Shown: positions 54,228 to 63,489, numbered from the stretch's first letter. The stretch is 64,000 nucleotides of DNA from Lachnospiraceae bacterium (GCA_016281335.1 JAEEIK010000044.1:1-64000), one strand, 5' to 3'. Numbers and translations are program-made. Notes: generated from the letters alone by a model not told the origin.

Positions 54228-54278
54228 AAAAAAGCACCTATATGGTGCTTTTTTACGTGGACCTGAGGGGATTTGAAC
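54205..54278. repeat. Inverted repeat: ssrA 3' end and its ghost copy around the terminator
   Basis: The plus strand from 54244 and the minus strand from 54238 share GGTGCTTTTTTA, then GTGG(A/C)CCTGAGG, then GATTTGAAC. Over 35 positions there are two substitutions and one single-base gap. One arm is the real tmRNA 3' end; the other is a degenerate copy facing it. Confidence 0.75.
54228..54254 (-). terminator. ssrA terminator
   Basis: A perfect 11-bp stem, AAAAAAGCACC and GGTGCTTTTTT, with a 5-nt loop directly follows the tmRNA 3' end. U-tracts on both strands make it bidirectional. Confidence 0.9.
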
Positions 54279-54590
54279 CCCTGTCCGAAACGTCCGCCCT
54301 TGCCCTTCTACTATCATAGTCTCTGGATTGACATTCCCTCTGCCGCACCGTCAAAGACACCGGATACGGTTTCAGTAGCTTCATGGATCAGCCGCATGCT
54401 CAAAGCTTTGCATACGCGTTTCCTGCAGACCGACGCCCTTACCTCACCCTGCAGGTTAGGTGAGAAGGACGGGCTGCGCTTAGGCAGCCAGTGCTAAATT
54501 ATCTTCAGCGTTTAGTTTAATTTTGGGTTTGACGCACACCTGCGGATAGCTTCTTCAACTTAAGACGCCCCGTCGAAACCTGTCAGGCCC
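54258..54590 (-). ncRNA. ssrA: Transfer-messenger RNA
   Basis: Rescues stalled ribosomes with SmpB. About 333 nt without CCA. The 5' end GGGCCTG pairs with CAGGTCC at the 3' end to form a 7-bp acceptor stem; AGGGG-TTCAAAT-CCCCT is the T arm. The 5' part has the conserved GGTTTCGACGGGG. The tag frame ends with codons for NAEDNLALAA and TAA; the first tag codon cannot be fixed by eye. The 3' CCA is not encoded. Gene order secG-rnr-smpB-ssrA is the common Firmicute one. Confidence 0.96.
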
Positions 54591-54599
54591 CTTTATATT

Positions 54600-54628
54600 A
54601 TTATGGCACAAATAAGCGCCCATAACAA
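54600..54628 (-). promoter_or_regulatory. ssrA promoter
   Basis: Minus strand: -35 TTGTTA (54628-54623), 17-nt spacer, -10 CATAAT (54605-54600), about 9 nt before the mature 5' end of tmRNA. Confidence 0.6.
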
Positions 54629-54633
54629 CCGTT

Positions 54634-55098
54634 TTAAAGATTTTTAACCTTGAAGTCACGCTCAAGTTCGCGCCTTGCATCCTTCTTTGCAATATCCTGC
54701 CGCTTGTCGTAATTCTTTTTACCCCGGGCAAGGCCTATCTCAAGCTTGGCCCTTCCGTCTTTAAAATATACCTGTAGCGGCGCTATGGTATAGCCGGCCT
54801 TGGATGTGTCCCCGGTAAGCTTGTTTATCTCACTCTTATGGAGGAGCAGCTTACGGACGCGAAGGGGATCACGGTTAAAGATATTGCCCTGCTCATAGGG
54901 TGAAATGTTCATGCCTACCACATACACCTCACCGTTCTCTATGCGTACATAGGCCTCCTTGATGCTGCACTTTCCGAGACGCAGGCTTTTTACCTCCGTG
55001 CCTTTAAGCTCCAGGCCCGCTTCATACTTTTCTTCTATGAAGTAATCAAAGTAGGCTTTTTTATTATTTGCGACGAGTTTTATTCCTTCTTTTTTCAT
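54634..55098 (-). CDS. smpB: SsrA-binding protein SmpB
   Basis: Binds tmRNA and delivers it to stalled ribosomes. It has 154 residues. [51 protein letters not shown] and the basic tail [20 protein letters not shown] are diagnostic. It overlaps the 3' end of rnr by 35 nt and lies 43 nt from ssrA, its RNA partner. Confidence 0.97.
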   Translation of the reverse strand: MKKEGIKLVANNKKAYFDYFIEEKYEAGLELKGTEVKSLRLGKCSIKEAYVRIENGEVYVVGMNISPYEQGNIFNRDPLRVRKLLLHKSEINKLTGDTSKAGYTIAPLQVYFKDGRAKLEIGLARGKKNYDKRQDIAKKDARRELERDFKVKNL

Positions 55099-57100
55099 TT
55101 TCCCACACCAGCTTAAAATCTATGGTACGAAGCAGCATATCCACTTCATCAACCTTAACCTTCACTTTTTCACCGAGCCTGTAACGCCTGCCGCTGTATC
55201 GTCCTATAAGGGCGTATTCCTTCTCGGAATAATCATAATCATCGCCTTCCATACGGGATATATGCACAAGGCCTTCAACGGTATTGGGCAGCTGTACATA
55301 AAGCCCCCATCCCGTTACGCCGCTGATCGTCCCCTCATAAACCTCTCCTTTTTTATCGGACATATAGGAGGCCATCATAAGCTTATCCGTATCACGTTCC
55401 GCCTCCACGGCGCGTCTCTCCCTGTCGGAAGACTGCTTTGCAACCTTATCAAGTATCTTTTCGTAGTGCTTTATGCGTTTATCTCCGAGTTTGCCTTTCA
55501 GCTCCTCCTTCAATATCCTGTGTATCTGCAGATCCGGATATCTTCTGATGGGCGAAGTAAAATGTGTATATTCTTTTACCGCCAGTCCGAAATGCCCCAG
55601 ACACTCGGTATCGTATCTTGCCTGTTTCATACTGCGGAGAGCCAGCGTGCGTATCAGTTCTTCCTCATCCCTTCCGGCTATACCGGAAAGCATTTTCTGT
55701 ATCTCCTTGGGAGTTATATGCTCGGGTTCGCCTTTCATATGATAACCGAAGGATCTTAACAGTTCCATCAGATCCCTCATCCTGTCCGCATCCGGTGTCT
55801 CATGAACTCTGTACAGGAAGGGCAGTTCCTCTTCAAGCATATGCGAAGCCACACATTCATTTGCGCTAAGCATAAACTGCTCGATAAGCGAAGTAGCGCT
55901 GTTTCTCTGATAAGGATGTATGTCTTTTACGAAACCGTTTTCATCCAGCTCTATCTTGCTCTCAGGCAGATCAAAGTCTATGGAACCGCGCTTGCTCCTC
56001 ATCTTTTTAAGAGCCAGTGACAGAGTCTTCATATTCTCAAACATGGAGACAAACTCTTTATACTGTTTCTTAAGTTTGCTGTCGTTATCATCTATTATAC
56101 CCGCAACAGCCGTATATGTCATCCTTCTGTCGACATTGATCACACTCTCACAGATCTCATAATCCCTGATGATACCGCTCTTTGATATACGCATTATACA
56201 GCTCATGGCAAGGCGGTCCACCCCTTCGTTGAGGGAACATATGCCGTTGGAAAGTTCCACCGGGAGCATCGGGATCACGCGGTCTGCCAGATATACGCTG
56301 GTCCCGCGCTTTAAGGCTTCTTTATCAAGTATTCCGCCTTCTTTGACATAATGGCTCACATCCGCAATATGAACACCGAGGATATAATCCTTCCCCTTTA
56401 TCTCCAGACTCACTGCATCATCGAGATCCTTGGAATCCTCACCGTCTATGGTGACCATCTTAAGCTTCCTTAGATCAAGCCGTCCTTTCATCTCCTTTGC
56501 GCTGACTTTATCCGGTACTTTTGCGGCCTCGTCAGCGACATCGGAAGCAAAAGCTTCGGGAAGCTCATACTGCCTGATTATAGCACTGATATCCGCATGG
56601 GGATCCCCTTCGCTCCCGAGTATCTCAGTGATCACGCCCTCCGGCCTTCTGCCTGTTCCTCCGTATGTCTTTATCTCACAGAGTACCTTATCGCCGTTAA
56701 CAGCTCCCATATCGTCAGCTGCCGCAATATAGATATCATCGGCTATTTTCTGCATATCCGGCACTACAAAGCCAAAATCCTTTGACTTCTGATATGTTCC
56801 GGCCACGAAACTTATCTCATGGGACAGCACTTTGGTAATCGCGCCTTCCATCCGGTGCCCGTGCCTTTTATCAAGCAGTTCTACCAGCACCGTATCTTTG
56901 TGAAATCCTCCGCCTAAATTACCGTGGCTGATAAAGATATCTTCATCAAGTTCCTCAACTTCAACGAAGCCGAAGCCCTTACGGTTGGTGATAAGGGTTC
57001 CTTCAAATACCAGACCGCTGCCCTTTTTCTTTGTGCTCTTCTTTTCCTTTGTTTTTCCCTTGCTGTTCTTTTTTGTTTTTTTGTATTCTTTTCCTGACAT
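55064..57100 (-). CDS. rnr: Ribonuclease R
   Basis: Processive 3'-5' exoribonuclease that degrades structured RNA and, with tmRNA, non-stop mRNA. It has about 678 residues from ATG 57100. A Lys-rich N-terminal tail, two cold-shock domains ([17 protein letters not shown]), the RNB domain with catalytic Asp residues ([19 protein letters not shown]) and an S1 domain ([19 protein letters not shown]) are in the usual order. The chosen ATG has AAAGGA before it; the longer frame starts at a TTG inside the secG terminator. Confidence 0.95.
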   Translation of the reverse strand: MSGKEYKKTKKNSKGKTKEKKSTKKKGSGLVFEGTLITNRKGFGFVEVEELDEDIFISHGNLGGGFHKDTVLVELLDKRHGHRMEGAITKVLSHEISFVAGTYQKSKDFGFVVPDMQKIADDIYIAAADDMGAVNGDKVLCEIKTYGGTGRRPEGVITEILGSEGDPHADISAIIRQYELPEAFASDVADEAAKVPDKVSAKEMKGRLDLRKLKMVTIDGEDSKDLDDAVSLEIKGKDYILGVHIADVSHYVKEGGILDKEALKRGTSVYLADRVIPMLPVELSNGICSLNEGVDRLAMSCIMRISKSGIIRDYEICESVINVDRRMTYTAVAGIIDDNDSKLKKQYKEFVSMFENMKTLSLALKKMRSKRGSIDFDLPESKIELDENGFVKDIHPYQRNSATSLIEQFMLSANECVASHMLEEELPFLYRVHETPDADRMRDLMELLRSFGYHMKGEPEHITPKEIQKMLSGIAGRDEEELIRTLALRSMKQARYDTECLGHFGLAVKEYTHFTSPIRRYPDLQIHRILKEELKGKLGDKRIKHYEKILDKVAKQSSDRERRAVEAERDTDKLMMASYMSDKKGEVYEGTISGVTGWGLYVQLPNTVEGLVHISRMEGDDYDYSEKEYALIGRYSGRRYRLGEKVKVKVDEVDMLLRTIDFKLVWENEKRRNKTRRK

Positions 57101-57118
57101 ATTCTTTCCTTTTTTCAT

Positions 57119-57149
57119 AAACAAAAACCCCCCGCTTATTGCGAGGGGC
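57119..57149 (-). terminator. Terminator between secG and rnr
   Basis: Minus strand: CCCCTCGC pairs with GCGGGGGG (one wobble) around AATAA and is followed by TTTTTG. It should end or attenuate secG transcription; part of it overlaps the region just upstream of rnr. Confidence 0.8.
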
Positions 57150-57170
57150 CTGATAACATTTCTCCCGGGA

Positions 57171-57407
57171 TCAATGAAGCCTTGACATATTAAGCAATAT
57201 CACAAGCAGCAATCCTACAGCCGAGAAAACTCTGGTGAGCATCAGCATCATGCCTTCTCTTGATCTGCCCTTGTTCTTGCTCCAATATGTATCGGATGAT
57301 CCGCCCGTAAGTCCTCCTATACCGGACTCACGCCCCTTCTGCATAAGTACTATCACGCAAAGCGCAATACAATCGATTATAAAAAGTATTGTTAAAAATA
57401 TACGCAT
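57171..57407 (-). CDS. secG: Protein-export membrane protein SecG
   Basis: Small subunit of the SecYEG translocon, 78 residues. Two membrane helices (about 3-20 and 54-74) flank the conserved loop VLMQKGRESGIGGLTGGSSDTYW. Its promoter is at 57438-57466, and it is followed by a terminator and then rnr-smpB-ssrA. Confidence 0.96.
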   Translation of the reverse strand: MRIFLTILFIIDCIALCVIVLMQKGRESGIGGLTGGSSDTYWSKNKGRSREGMMLMLTRVFSAVGLLLVILLNMSRLH

Positions 57408-57437
57408 AACAGAAACCTCCGTTTACAAACAAGGGAT

Positions 57438-57466
57438 ATATTACCACAGTCGTCCCCGGATTGCAA
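57438..57466 (-). promoter_or_regulatory. secG promoter
   Basis: Minus strand: -35 TTGCAA (57466-57461), 17-nt spacer, -10 TAATAT (57443-57438), with TGTGG just before the -10. It matches the rpsB and rplS promoters closely. Confidence 0.75.
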
Positions 57467-57474
57467 GAACATTT

Positions 57475-57885
57475 TTAAAAAGCTTTAAAAATATGCAGGA
57501 TATTCTTACCGTCCTCATAGCTGTAATCTATCTTATCCACGGTTTTTTTGACCATATAAATGCCAAGTCCCCCGATCTGTCTTTCCTCTGCTGAAAGGGT
57601 GACATCGGGATCTTCTTTCAAAAGCGGGTTATAAGGTATGCCGCTGTCAATGAAAGTAATGGATATGCCTCTCGGGTCATCCTGTGTTTCGGTAATGATC
57701 TTAGCCATGCCTACTTTGTCCCCATAAGCATAATGAGCTATATTGACAAAGAGTTCCTCGACAGCAACAGCCATTTTTATCATTATCCCGGAAGGACAGT
57801 CCAATGCTTCCAACTGCCCGTTAACAAGATCCAGAACAGTATCCAGGTTGGCGTCTTTTGCCTCTATCTCCAATTCCCGTAACAA
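57475..57885 (-). CDS. RsbW-like anti-sigma/serine kinase (TTG start)
   Basis: A 136-residue GHKL ATPase of the RsbW/SpoIIAB type, which phosphorylates a STAS protein and may hold a sigma factor. The N box is MAVAVEELFVNIAHYAYG; the G boxes are FIDSGIPYNPL and GGLGIYMVKKTVDKIDY. The start is TTG with AAGGAG 6 nt upstream; no better start is available. It follows the PP2C gene by 29 nt. No sigma factor gene is nearby, so it may act on a non-sigma target. Confidence 0.9.
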   Translation of the reverse strand: MLRELEIEAKDANLDTVLDLVNGQLEALDCPSGIMIKMAVAVEELFVNIAHYAYGDKVGMAKIITETQDDPRGISITFIDSGIPYNPLLKEDPDVTLSAEERQIGGLGIYMVKKTVDKIDYSYEDGKNILHIFKAF

Positions 57886-57914
57886 TTCTTACTCCTTCCT
57901 TTAGGGCGGAAGTG

Positions 57915-59963
57915 TCAATCCTTTTCGTTTCCGTCTTTTCCGATATATCTGCATGCCAGCATGGTGATATCGTCAAACTGCGGTGCCTCTCCGACGAACT
58001 CATCAAGTGAGCCGCGTATACTCTTTAACAGAACATCCAGTTCCGCTTTAGGATCCTTATTAAGAACATCCAGCATACGTTCGATACCGTAAGGTTCATT
58101 ATCCAGATTGGTTGCTTCGGGTACTCCATCTGTATATACAAAAAGCGTATCTCCGGGATGAAGTTCAAACTCATGCTCACGGAAAGTCAGATCTTCCATA
58201 GTGGCAACCGCAGGTGAATGCTTATATTTGATCAGTTCAAATTCTCCGTTGGCCCTGCATATTGCCGGATATTCATGTCCCGCGTTGGCAGCTACGCCCT
58301 TTCCTGTGGATATTTCCATTATCGCAAGCCAGACCGTAACAAAAAGCTCTGCTTCATTTCCTTCACACAGTTCATTGTTTGCATAAGCAAGCACTTCGGA
58401 AGGTGTACCTCCCAGCTGCGCCCTGTTCTTGATCAGTGTCTTTGCGATCACCATGAAAAGCGCTGCGGGAACTCCCTTACCTGACACGTCAGCCATTACC
58501 ATGCCCAGATGGTCATCATCGATCAGGAAGAAATCATAGAAGTCACCACCTACCTCTTTGGCGGGATCCATGGTAGCAAAGAGGTCGAACTCTTTTCTGT
58601 CGGGGAATGCAGGGAATATCCTGGGCAGCATATCTGCCTGAATCTGCGTAGCGACATTGAGCTCCGCACCTATCCTTTCCTTCTCTGCAGTGATAACTGT
58701 CAGGTTGGACACATAATCGTTGATGTCGTTCATCATTCGGCCGAAGCTTTCCGAAAGACCTTCGATCTCATCACCGGTCTTAACATCGGCCGCATTCTCG
58801 GCTGCATTATATCCGCTCTTTGCATCGGCATAGTGGTCTCTTTCCGCAAAAGCATCCACCTGTTCAGCCAGATCTTCCAGAGGATTAGTTATCTTATTCT
58901 CAACATAGCTCAAGAAGCAGATCGTAACAAGGAACATAACGTTCAGCGCTATACCCACGACCGCATATACATGTCCCCAGAGATCGACAGCTTCCTGAAC
59001 TACTGCGCTCTCCGCACGGTAGCTTGTAACACCTACCATCAGCACGCTGAATACGGTTATCAACAGGAAGCCGACTACCACCTTGGCCCTTATGGACATG
59101 ACACGGATATTTACCCTGAAACGCTCGCTTCGCACTTCCTTAACCGGTCTGAAGATATACACTATCTCAAATACGGCAAATACTATGGTCATGATAAGCG
59201 CCGTCATGCCGTCAAGCATAAAGCCGTTGATCCTCTCTGCAAAGAAGTAGGCAACGCCTGCCGCGCATATGGCAAGCAATAACAGATCAGGTATCCATTC
59301 GCCGATGGTCTTTTTCTTTTTAACTATCTTCTCGTTTGCATCTACCGGTTCCGTAGGAGTCCAGAACTGGGCATTGCGGTTACTGGTGATCAGCAGGGTC
59401 GCGGGAACACCGAGTATTACGGCAAAATCAAAGTTATTGAAGAACAGTAAGAGTCCCGATGAACCGAACTGCTGGAATCCCAGATGTTCAAATAAGAGTG
59501 AGAGGAGTATGGTTGTGATGAGGGAATCCACAAATACGATAAAGATAAATTTCAGTATGTCCTTAACGCTTCTCAGACGGGGCTTGACCGTATACCCGCG
59601 GCCGAAATCCAGGCTGTACCACATCTTATAAGGCAGGTAAGCATAGAAGAAGTTGATTACGAAACCGCCTATAAAGATCTTTAATCTGAATGCTGAAAAA
59701 AGTCCCGCAACGGTCTCTCCGCCCATCAGAGCCGAAGTGATATCAGATATCAGGTTGGCTATGGAGATACCCCAGGCTCCCGCAGGTCCCCACAAAAGCC
59801 CGAAGACAACCGGGATCATATTGGCGGGACGCACTTCCGTCATACCCGGTACCAGTGTCAGAAGCGACTTGAACGGCATGGCAACGACGATAAAAAGCAC
59901 GCCGACGATCACCATCCGCAGCAGCCATTTCTTTTTGGTAAATACCGAAAAAATGTCCTTCAT
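57915..59963 (-). CDS. Membrane-bound PP2C (SpoIIE/RsbU-type) phosphatase with HAMP
   Basis: A 682-residue protein that should dephosphorylate a STAS anti-anti-sigma factor. The N-terminal half is membrane-embedded; its first six or so helices, with EVRPANMIPVVFGLLWGPAGAWG and IANLISDITSALMGG, resemble ECF-transporter S components. A second membrane unit and a HAMP-like segment (about 355-420) lead to the phosphatase domain (about 440-675) with FATMDPAKEVGGDFYDFF, MVMADVSGKGVPAALFM, YTDGVPEA and QFDDITML, the metal-ligand motifs of the family. It lies 15 nt after the MATE-HATPase gene. Confidence 0.93.
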   Translation of the reverse strand: MKDIFSVFTKKKWLLRMVIVGVLFIVVAMPFKSLLTLVPGMTEVRPANMIPVVFGLLWGPAGAWGISIANLISDITSALMGGETVAGLFSAFRLKIFIGGFVINFFYAYLPYKMWYSLDFGRGYTVKPRLRSVKDILKFIFIVFVDSLITTILLSLLFEHLGFQQFGSSGLLLFFNNFDFAVILGVPATLLITSNRNAQFWTPTEPVDANEKIVKKKKTIGEWIPDLLLLAICAAGVAYFFAERINGFMLDGMTALIMTIVFAVFEIVYIFRPVKEVRSERFRVNIRVMSIRAKVVVGFLLITVFSVLMVGVTSYRAESAVVQEAVDLWGHVYAVVGIALNVMFLVTICFLSYVENKITNPLEDLAEQVDAFAERDHYADAKSGYNAAENAADVKTGDEIEGLSESFGRMMNDINDYVSNLTVITAEKERIGAELNVATQIQADMLPRIFPAFPDRKEFDLFATMDPAKEVGGDFYDFFLIDDDHLGMVMADVSGKGVPAALFMVIAKTLIKNRAQLGGTPSEVLAYANNELCEGNEAELFVTVWLAIMEISTGKGVAANAGHEYPAICRANGEFELIKYKHSPAVATMEDLTFREHEFELHPGDTLFVYTDGVPEATNLDNEPYGIERMLDVLNKDPKAELDVLLKSIRGSLDEFVGEAPQFDDITMLACRYIGKDGNEKD

Positions 59964-59978
59964 CTGTTTTCCTCCTCT

Positions 59979-61772
59979 TTACAAGACAACCATGAAATTG
60001 TTGTAACCTATCGTTCTTCTGTAACTGTAATCAGATGCTATCTTTTTAACTATGCCTATACCAAGCGCATTGATAGTATTATCTTCGGAATCGCCGTCCA
60101 TCAGGCCGCTTCGCACATCTTCCATATCTCCGACTTCGGACGTAGGATCGAACTGTGTAAGATTATCCCTGATCCTCAGCCTTGATTTGCCGCCTTCCCT
60201 CGCTATCAGGATATCTGCGTAATCAAAGCCTCTTTCCTCTCCGGCCATATTGACCACGTTCACGACCAGTTCTTCTATGACCAGACTTATATAATAAGTC
60301 TGCTTAGGCCCTATCCCTGCTTCATCACAGTATGCCTCCACCTCACTGAGCAACTGGGGAAGGTTCTCTTTTTTAGCAGGAAGTATCTTTCTGAATTCAC
60401 CCTCGGGACGTTCAAAATACTTCTTATCCAGCAGCAGAAAGCCTCTGTGCGAGATCAGGCAGTATAATATAAGACAGGTATTGGTTGCCACCGATGCAAA
60501 CAGAAGTCCGTACCATACTCCGTGAAGGCCGTAAGTTGCAGAAAGTATTATTACCAGCGATACGGGGAATACAAGGTTATCCAGGATACTGATAATAAAG
60601 GCCACATTGGTCCTTCCGGTGCAGCGGTAAAAAGCATTAAAGAAAGTGGTCAGTCCCATCAGCGGACAATATACCGAAAGCACCTTAAGCGCAAACAATG
60701 TTTCTTCCGTAAGAACTTCTCCGGTAATATGGAAAAGTCCGCATAAAAGTCTGCCGAATACAAACATCAGCACGCCCATGGCCAGAGATATAAAGAACAT
60801 AACGCATGCGCTTATCTTTGCAGTCCTGCGTACGTTCTCTTCTTCACGTTCACCGTAATAAATACCCAGCATAGGCTGAATGGAGCCGGTCACGCCGTCA
60901 AAAAGCGCAAACAGGAAGTTGATCAGATATTTGATAACGGCATAGATAGCTATGCCTTCCTCTCCTCCGTTCTTGCCGAGAGAATGGTTCACAACTATGG
61001 TCAGCAGTATCTGGGAAGCAAATATGACTGCAAGGGTCACACCGTATTTAACGATCTTCAGATTCAGTTTGAAAGACTCACTGCCAAGAGGCAGCTTCAC
61101 CAGGCCGAACATCCTCTTCTTCGAAAACAGCCTGATGGCTGCGAGCAGGCAACAGAGCGCCTCGGCAGCAACTGTACCTGCAGCTATTCCGGCGCAGCCC
61201 ATATTAAAACCGAGCACAAACCATACCGAAAGGACAATATTTGAAAGCCCTGCGCTGACTACACAGAACATGGCATATTTCTGTTCATTATCGTTTCTTA
61301 AAAAAGTCACCATGACCGGTGAAAGAATAAGAAAAGGAAGTCCCAGGAAGAGCACTCCGATATAGGCTTCCGCAGATGTTGCCATGGCAACGCCTGTAGC
61401 ACCGAGCCCCATAACTATGGGCCTTAAGAATATCGTTCCCAGAACTGCGGCAATGATGCCTATGACAAGTGAAGACAGCATGGACACGGTAAATATCCTG
61501 CTGCAGTATCCCCTGTCACCGCGCCCCATATGAACGGCAAGGAATATGGCTCCGCCCATACCGAAAAGCGCATATACTATCTGGGCAAAAATAACAACGG
61601 GAAGTCCTAAGCTTATGGCCGAGAGTCCGGTCTCGCCCACAAGATTTCCCGCAATTATCAGATCGGTCATGGAGATCACCGACAGTGTGATGGAGCTTGC
61701 CACTGTCGGGAAAAAGAACTTCATGAAGGTATCGCGCACGATCCGGTTTTCCAATGCCGCCTGTTCCTGCAT
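59979..61772 (-). CDS. MATE-type transporter fused to an RsbW-like HATPase domain
   Basis: A 597-residue fusion. Residues about 1-445 are a MATE-family exporter with about twelve helices (ISMTDLIIAGNLVGETGLSA, IPVM-type turns, FRCTGRTN-like segment at FNAFYRCTGRTN). Residues about 455-597 are a GHKL ATPase of the anti-sigma type: ISLVIEELVVNVVNMAGEE (N box), RLRIRDNLTQFDP and NALGIGIVKKIASDYSY (G box). No stop or frameshift separates the parts. It lies between the SAHH-like gene (5 nt) and the PP2C gene, so it is a part of the partner-switch cluster. A transport activity controlled by, or controlling, the phospho-switch is inference. Confidence 0.92.
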   Translation of the reverse strand: MQEQAALENRIVRDTFMKFFFPTVASSITLSVISMTDLIIAGNLVGETGLSAISLGLPVVIFAQIVYALFGMGGAIFLAVHMGRGDRGYCSRIFTVSMLSSLVIGIIAAVLGTIFLRPIVMGLGATGVAMATSAEAYIGVLFLGLPFLILSPVMVTFLRNDNEQKYAMFCVVSAGLSNIVLSVWFVLGFNMGCAGIAAGTVAAEALCCLLAAIRLFSKKRMFGLVKLPLGSESFKLNLKIVKYGVTLAVIFASQILLTIVVNHSLGKNGGEEGIAIYAVIKYLINFLFALFDGVTGSIQPMLGIYYGEREEENVRRTAKISACVMFFISLAMGVLMFVFGRLLCGLFHITGEVLTEETLFALKVLSVYCPLMGLTTFFNAFYRCTGRTNVAFIISILDNLVFPVSLVIILSATYGLHGVWYGLLFASVATNTCLILYCLISHRGFLLLDKKYFERPEGEFRKILPAKKENLPQLLSEVEAYCDEAGIGPKQTYYISLVIEELVVNVVNMAGEERGFDYADILIAREGGKSRLRIRDNLTQFDPTSEVGDMEDVRSGLMDGDSEDNTINALGIGIVKKIASDYSYRRTIGYNNFMVVL

Positions 61773-61777
61773 ACCGC

Positions 61778-63160
61778 TCAGTCCTCCAGCATGTATGCAC
61801 GCAGTTTATTGCTCATCGGATGCGCATCCATAAGTCTCGCCATGTCATCTTCATAAGAGAAACCGTATACTTCAAGCCAGTCTCTGAAAAGATCCTTTTC
61901 GGAGCAGTATGTACTGATATCTTCATTTACGCCGAGCAGATACAGTTTCTTCTTTGCGTCCCTGTTCTCACACAGCCATTTACCCAGCATAAGTATCTCG
62001 GTAAAGATAAGGTCGATCATACAGTTGGTAAGCGAGATGACATCAGGTCTGAAGAAGTTGACCGGCAGACCCTTGGCGATCAGATATATCTTTTTCTCAC
62101 GCTTTACGCCCTTTTTGTCATATCCAAAGACATACTCATCCACGCCCACATACTCAAAATGGTCTTTGAGGGTGATCCCTTCAGGGAAGGGTATATCCCC
62201 ACGGAGCATGGAGAGGAAAATCCAGAATTCCTCATCCTGGGAGGAACTGCTGGCCAGATACAGCTTGTGAGCTTTTCCCTCCATGAAATCCGTCAGCATC
62301 TTTTCATCAAAGGATGCGCAGCCCGTATTACCGAGAATTATCGTATCAGCATCAAAGCAGTCTGCTTCCGTGGTCTCGTATGCTTTAAGTCCCTCACCGG
62401 CTGCAAGGCCGAAGATATACGGATTCTTCTCGCATACCATGAGCTTGACGGGTCTTTCCGTTAAGACCTGTGCTATACGGCGGCCAATGACACCGTAACC
62501 TATAAGCAGCACCTTGTGGAAATCCAGGAAAGTATTGATCCCGTACAGGAAATAGCTGAGTTCTTCTATAACACGCTCCGCTATGAAACGTGATTCGACA
62601 TTCATCTTTATATCTGATCTTGCAACACTCAGATGCGGATAGGCATATTCTTTTTCCTTACCGAGATGATATCCCCTGACTGTTCCGGAAGTTGTCTGTT
62701 CTACGGCTCCGAGGGTCTCACTCTTAAGCAGCGGGTATTTATCGAAAAGATCGCGGAAAGCCTGATAATGATATCCGCCGTCCTCAATGATAAGAAGCTT
62801 GGAGCCTTCTTCAAGAGCCGGGTAGATATCATGCTTTACAGCCTGCTCTACAAGCGCCCTTACAACTTCTATAAAACTGCCTTTTACGCTGCTGACTTTT
62901 TCGTTCCCGCGATAAAGAGCTCTCTCATCACCCTCGGTCTGTGCGTAAAAACCTACAAAGCTGTCTTCCACCGGCACTTTCCTGTCATTGTAAGGAGCGC
63001 CGATAAAAACAACTTTCTTAAAGACTCTTCCAAGTATCCTGCTGAATTCAAAAGAATTCTCCATACAATGATTTATATGGAGAACAATAACATCCGCTCC
63101 CGTTTCGGCGCTCATGCGGTCCGCAGTGCGCGACAGCAGGAGCATGTCGTCGTTTTTCAT
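61778..63160 (-). CDS. S-adenosylhomocysteine hydrolase-like NAD-binding protein
   Basis: A 460-residue protein. The middle aligns in order with SAHH: LLIIEDGGYHYQAF (like the DDGGD motif), LGAVEQTTSGTVRGY (like the EETTTG motif) and a Rossmann loop VLLIGYGVIGRRIAQVL. The region that carries the catalytic Lys, Asp and Asn in SAHH reads DIKMNVESRFIAERV, and those residues are not conserved. The C-terminal 150 residues are not SAHH-like. It probably binds a dinucleotide without the classical reaction; a signalling role is inferred only from its place between the STAS gene and the MATE-HATPase gene. Confidence 0.7.
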   Translation of the reverse strand: MKNDDMLLLSRTADRMSAETGADVIVLHINHCMENSFEFSRILGRVFKKVVFIGAPYNDRKVPVEDSFVGFYAQTEGDERALYRGNEKVSSVKGSFIEVVRALVEQAVKHDIYPALEEGSKLLIIEDGGYHYQAFRDLFDKYPLLKSETLGAVEQTTSGTVRGYHLGKEKEYAYPHLSVARSDIKMNVESRFIAERVIEELSYFLYGINTFLDFHKVLLIGYGVIGRRIAQVLTERPVKLMVCEKNPYIFGLAAGEGLKAYETTEADCFDADTIILGNTGCASFDEKMLTDFMEGKAHKLYLASSSSQDEEFWIFLSMLRGDIPFPEGITLKDHFEYVGVDEYVFGYDKKGVKREKKIYLIAKGLPVNFFRPDVISLTNCMIDLIFTEILMLGKWLCENRDAKKKLYLLGVNEDISTYCSEKDLFRDWLEVYGFSYEDDMARLMDAHPMSNKLRAYMLED

Positions 63161-63189
63161 AGATCCCCCCTGATCAACCCCTGAAAGTA

Positions 63190-63489
63190 TTATGATTCTA
63201 TGTTAAGTATATCTACAAAGCCGGTAACATCAAAGATTTCCATTACATCTTCGTTGGCATTGCGGATCACCATGCTTCCCTGACGGTTCATTACCTTCTG
63301 TGCCGACAGAAGCACACGAAGACCGGCTGAGGAAACGTAGGCGATATCTTTCAGATCCATTATAAGTTCAGTCATACCATGAAGCTTTTCTTTGATCACT
63401 TCTTCCAATTCGGGAGCAGTCACTGTATCAAGCCTGCCTTCCAGTGAAATGGTCAATTGTGTACCTTCCTGCTTAGTATTAATGGTCAT
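63190..63489 (-). CDS. STAS-domain anti-sigma factor antagonist (RsbV/SpoIIAA-like)
   Basis: A 99-residue single STAS domain. GRLDTVTAPELEEVIKE and LIMDLKDIAYVSSAGLRVLL are diagnostic, with the phospho-acceptor at S53 or S54. It is the expected substrate of the RsbW-like kinase and of the PP2C phosphatase in this cluster. It lies 20 nt after the GGDEF gene and 29 nt before the SAHH-like gene. Confidence 0.95.
   Translation of the reverse strand: MTINTKQEGTQLTISLEGRLDTVTAPELEEVIKEKLHGMTELIMDLKDIAYVSSAGLRVLLSAQKVMNRQGSMVIRNANEDVMEIFDVTGFVDILNIES

Noticed and set aside
54273-54497. Plus-strand frame of 74 codons
   Set aside because: It lies wholly within ssrA on the other strand.
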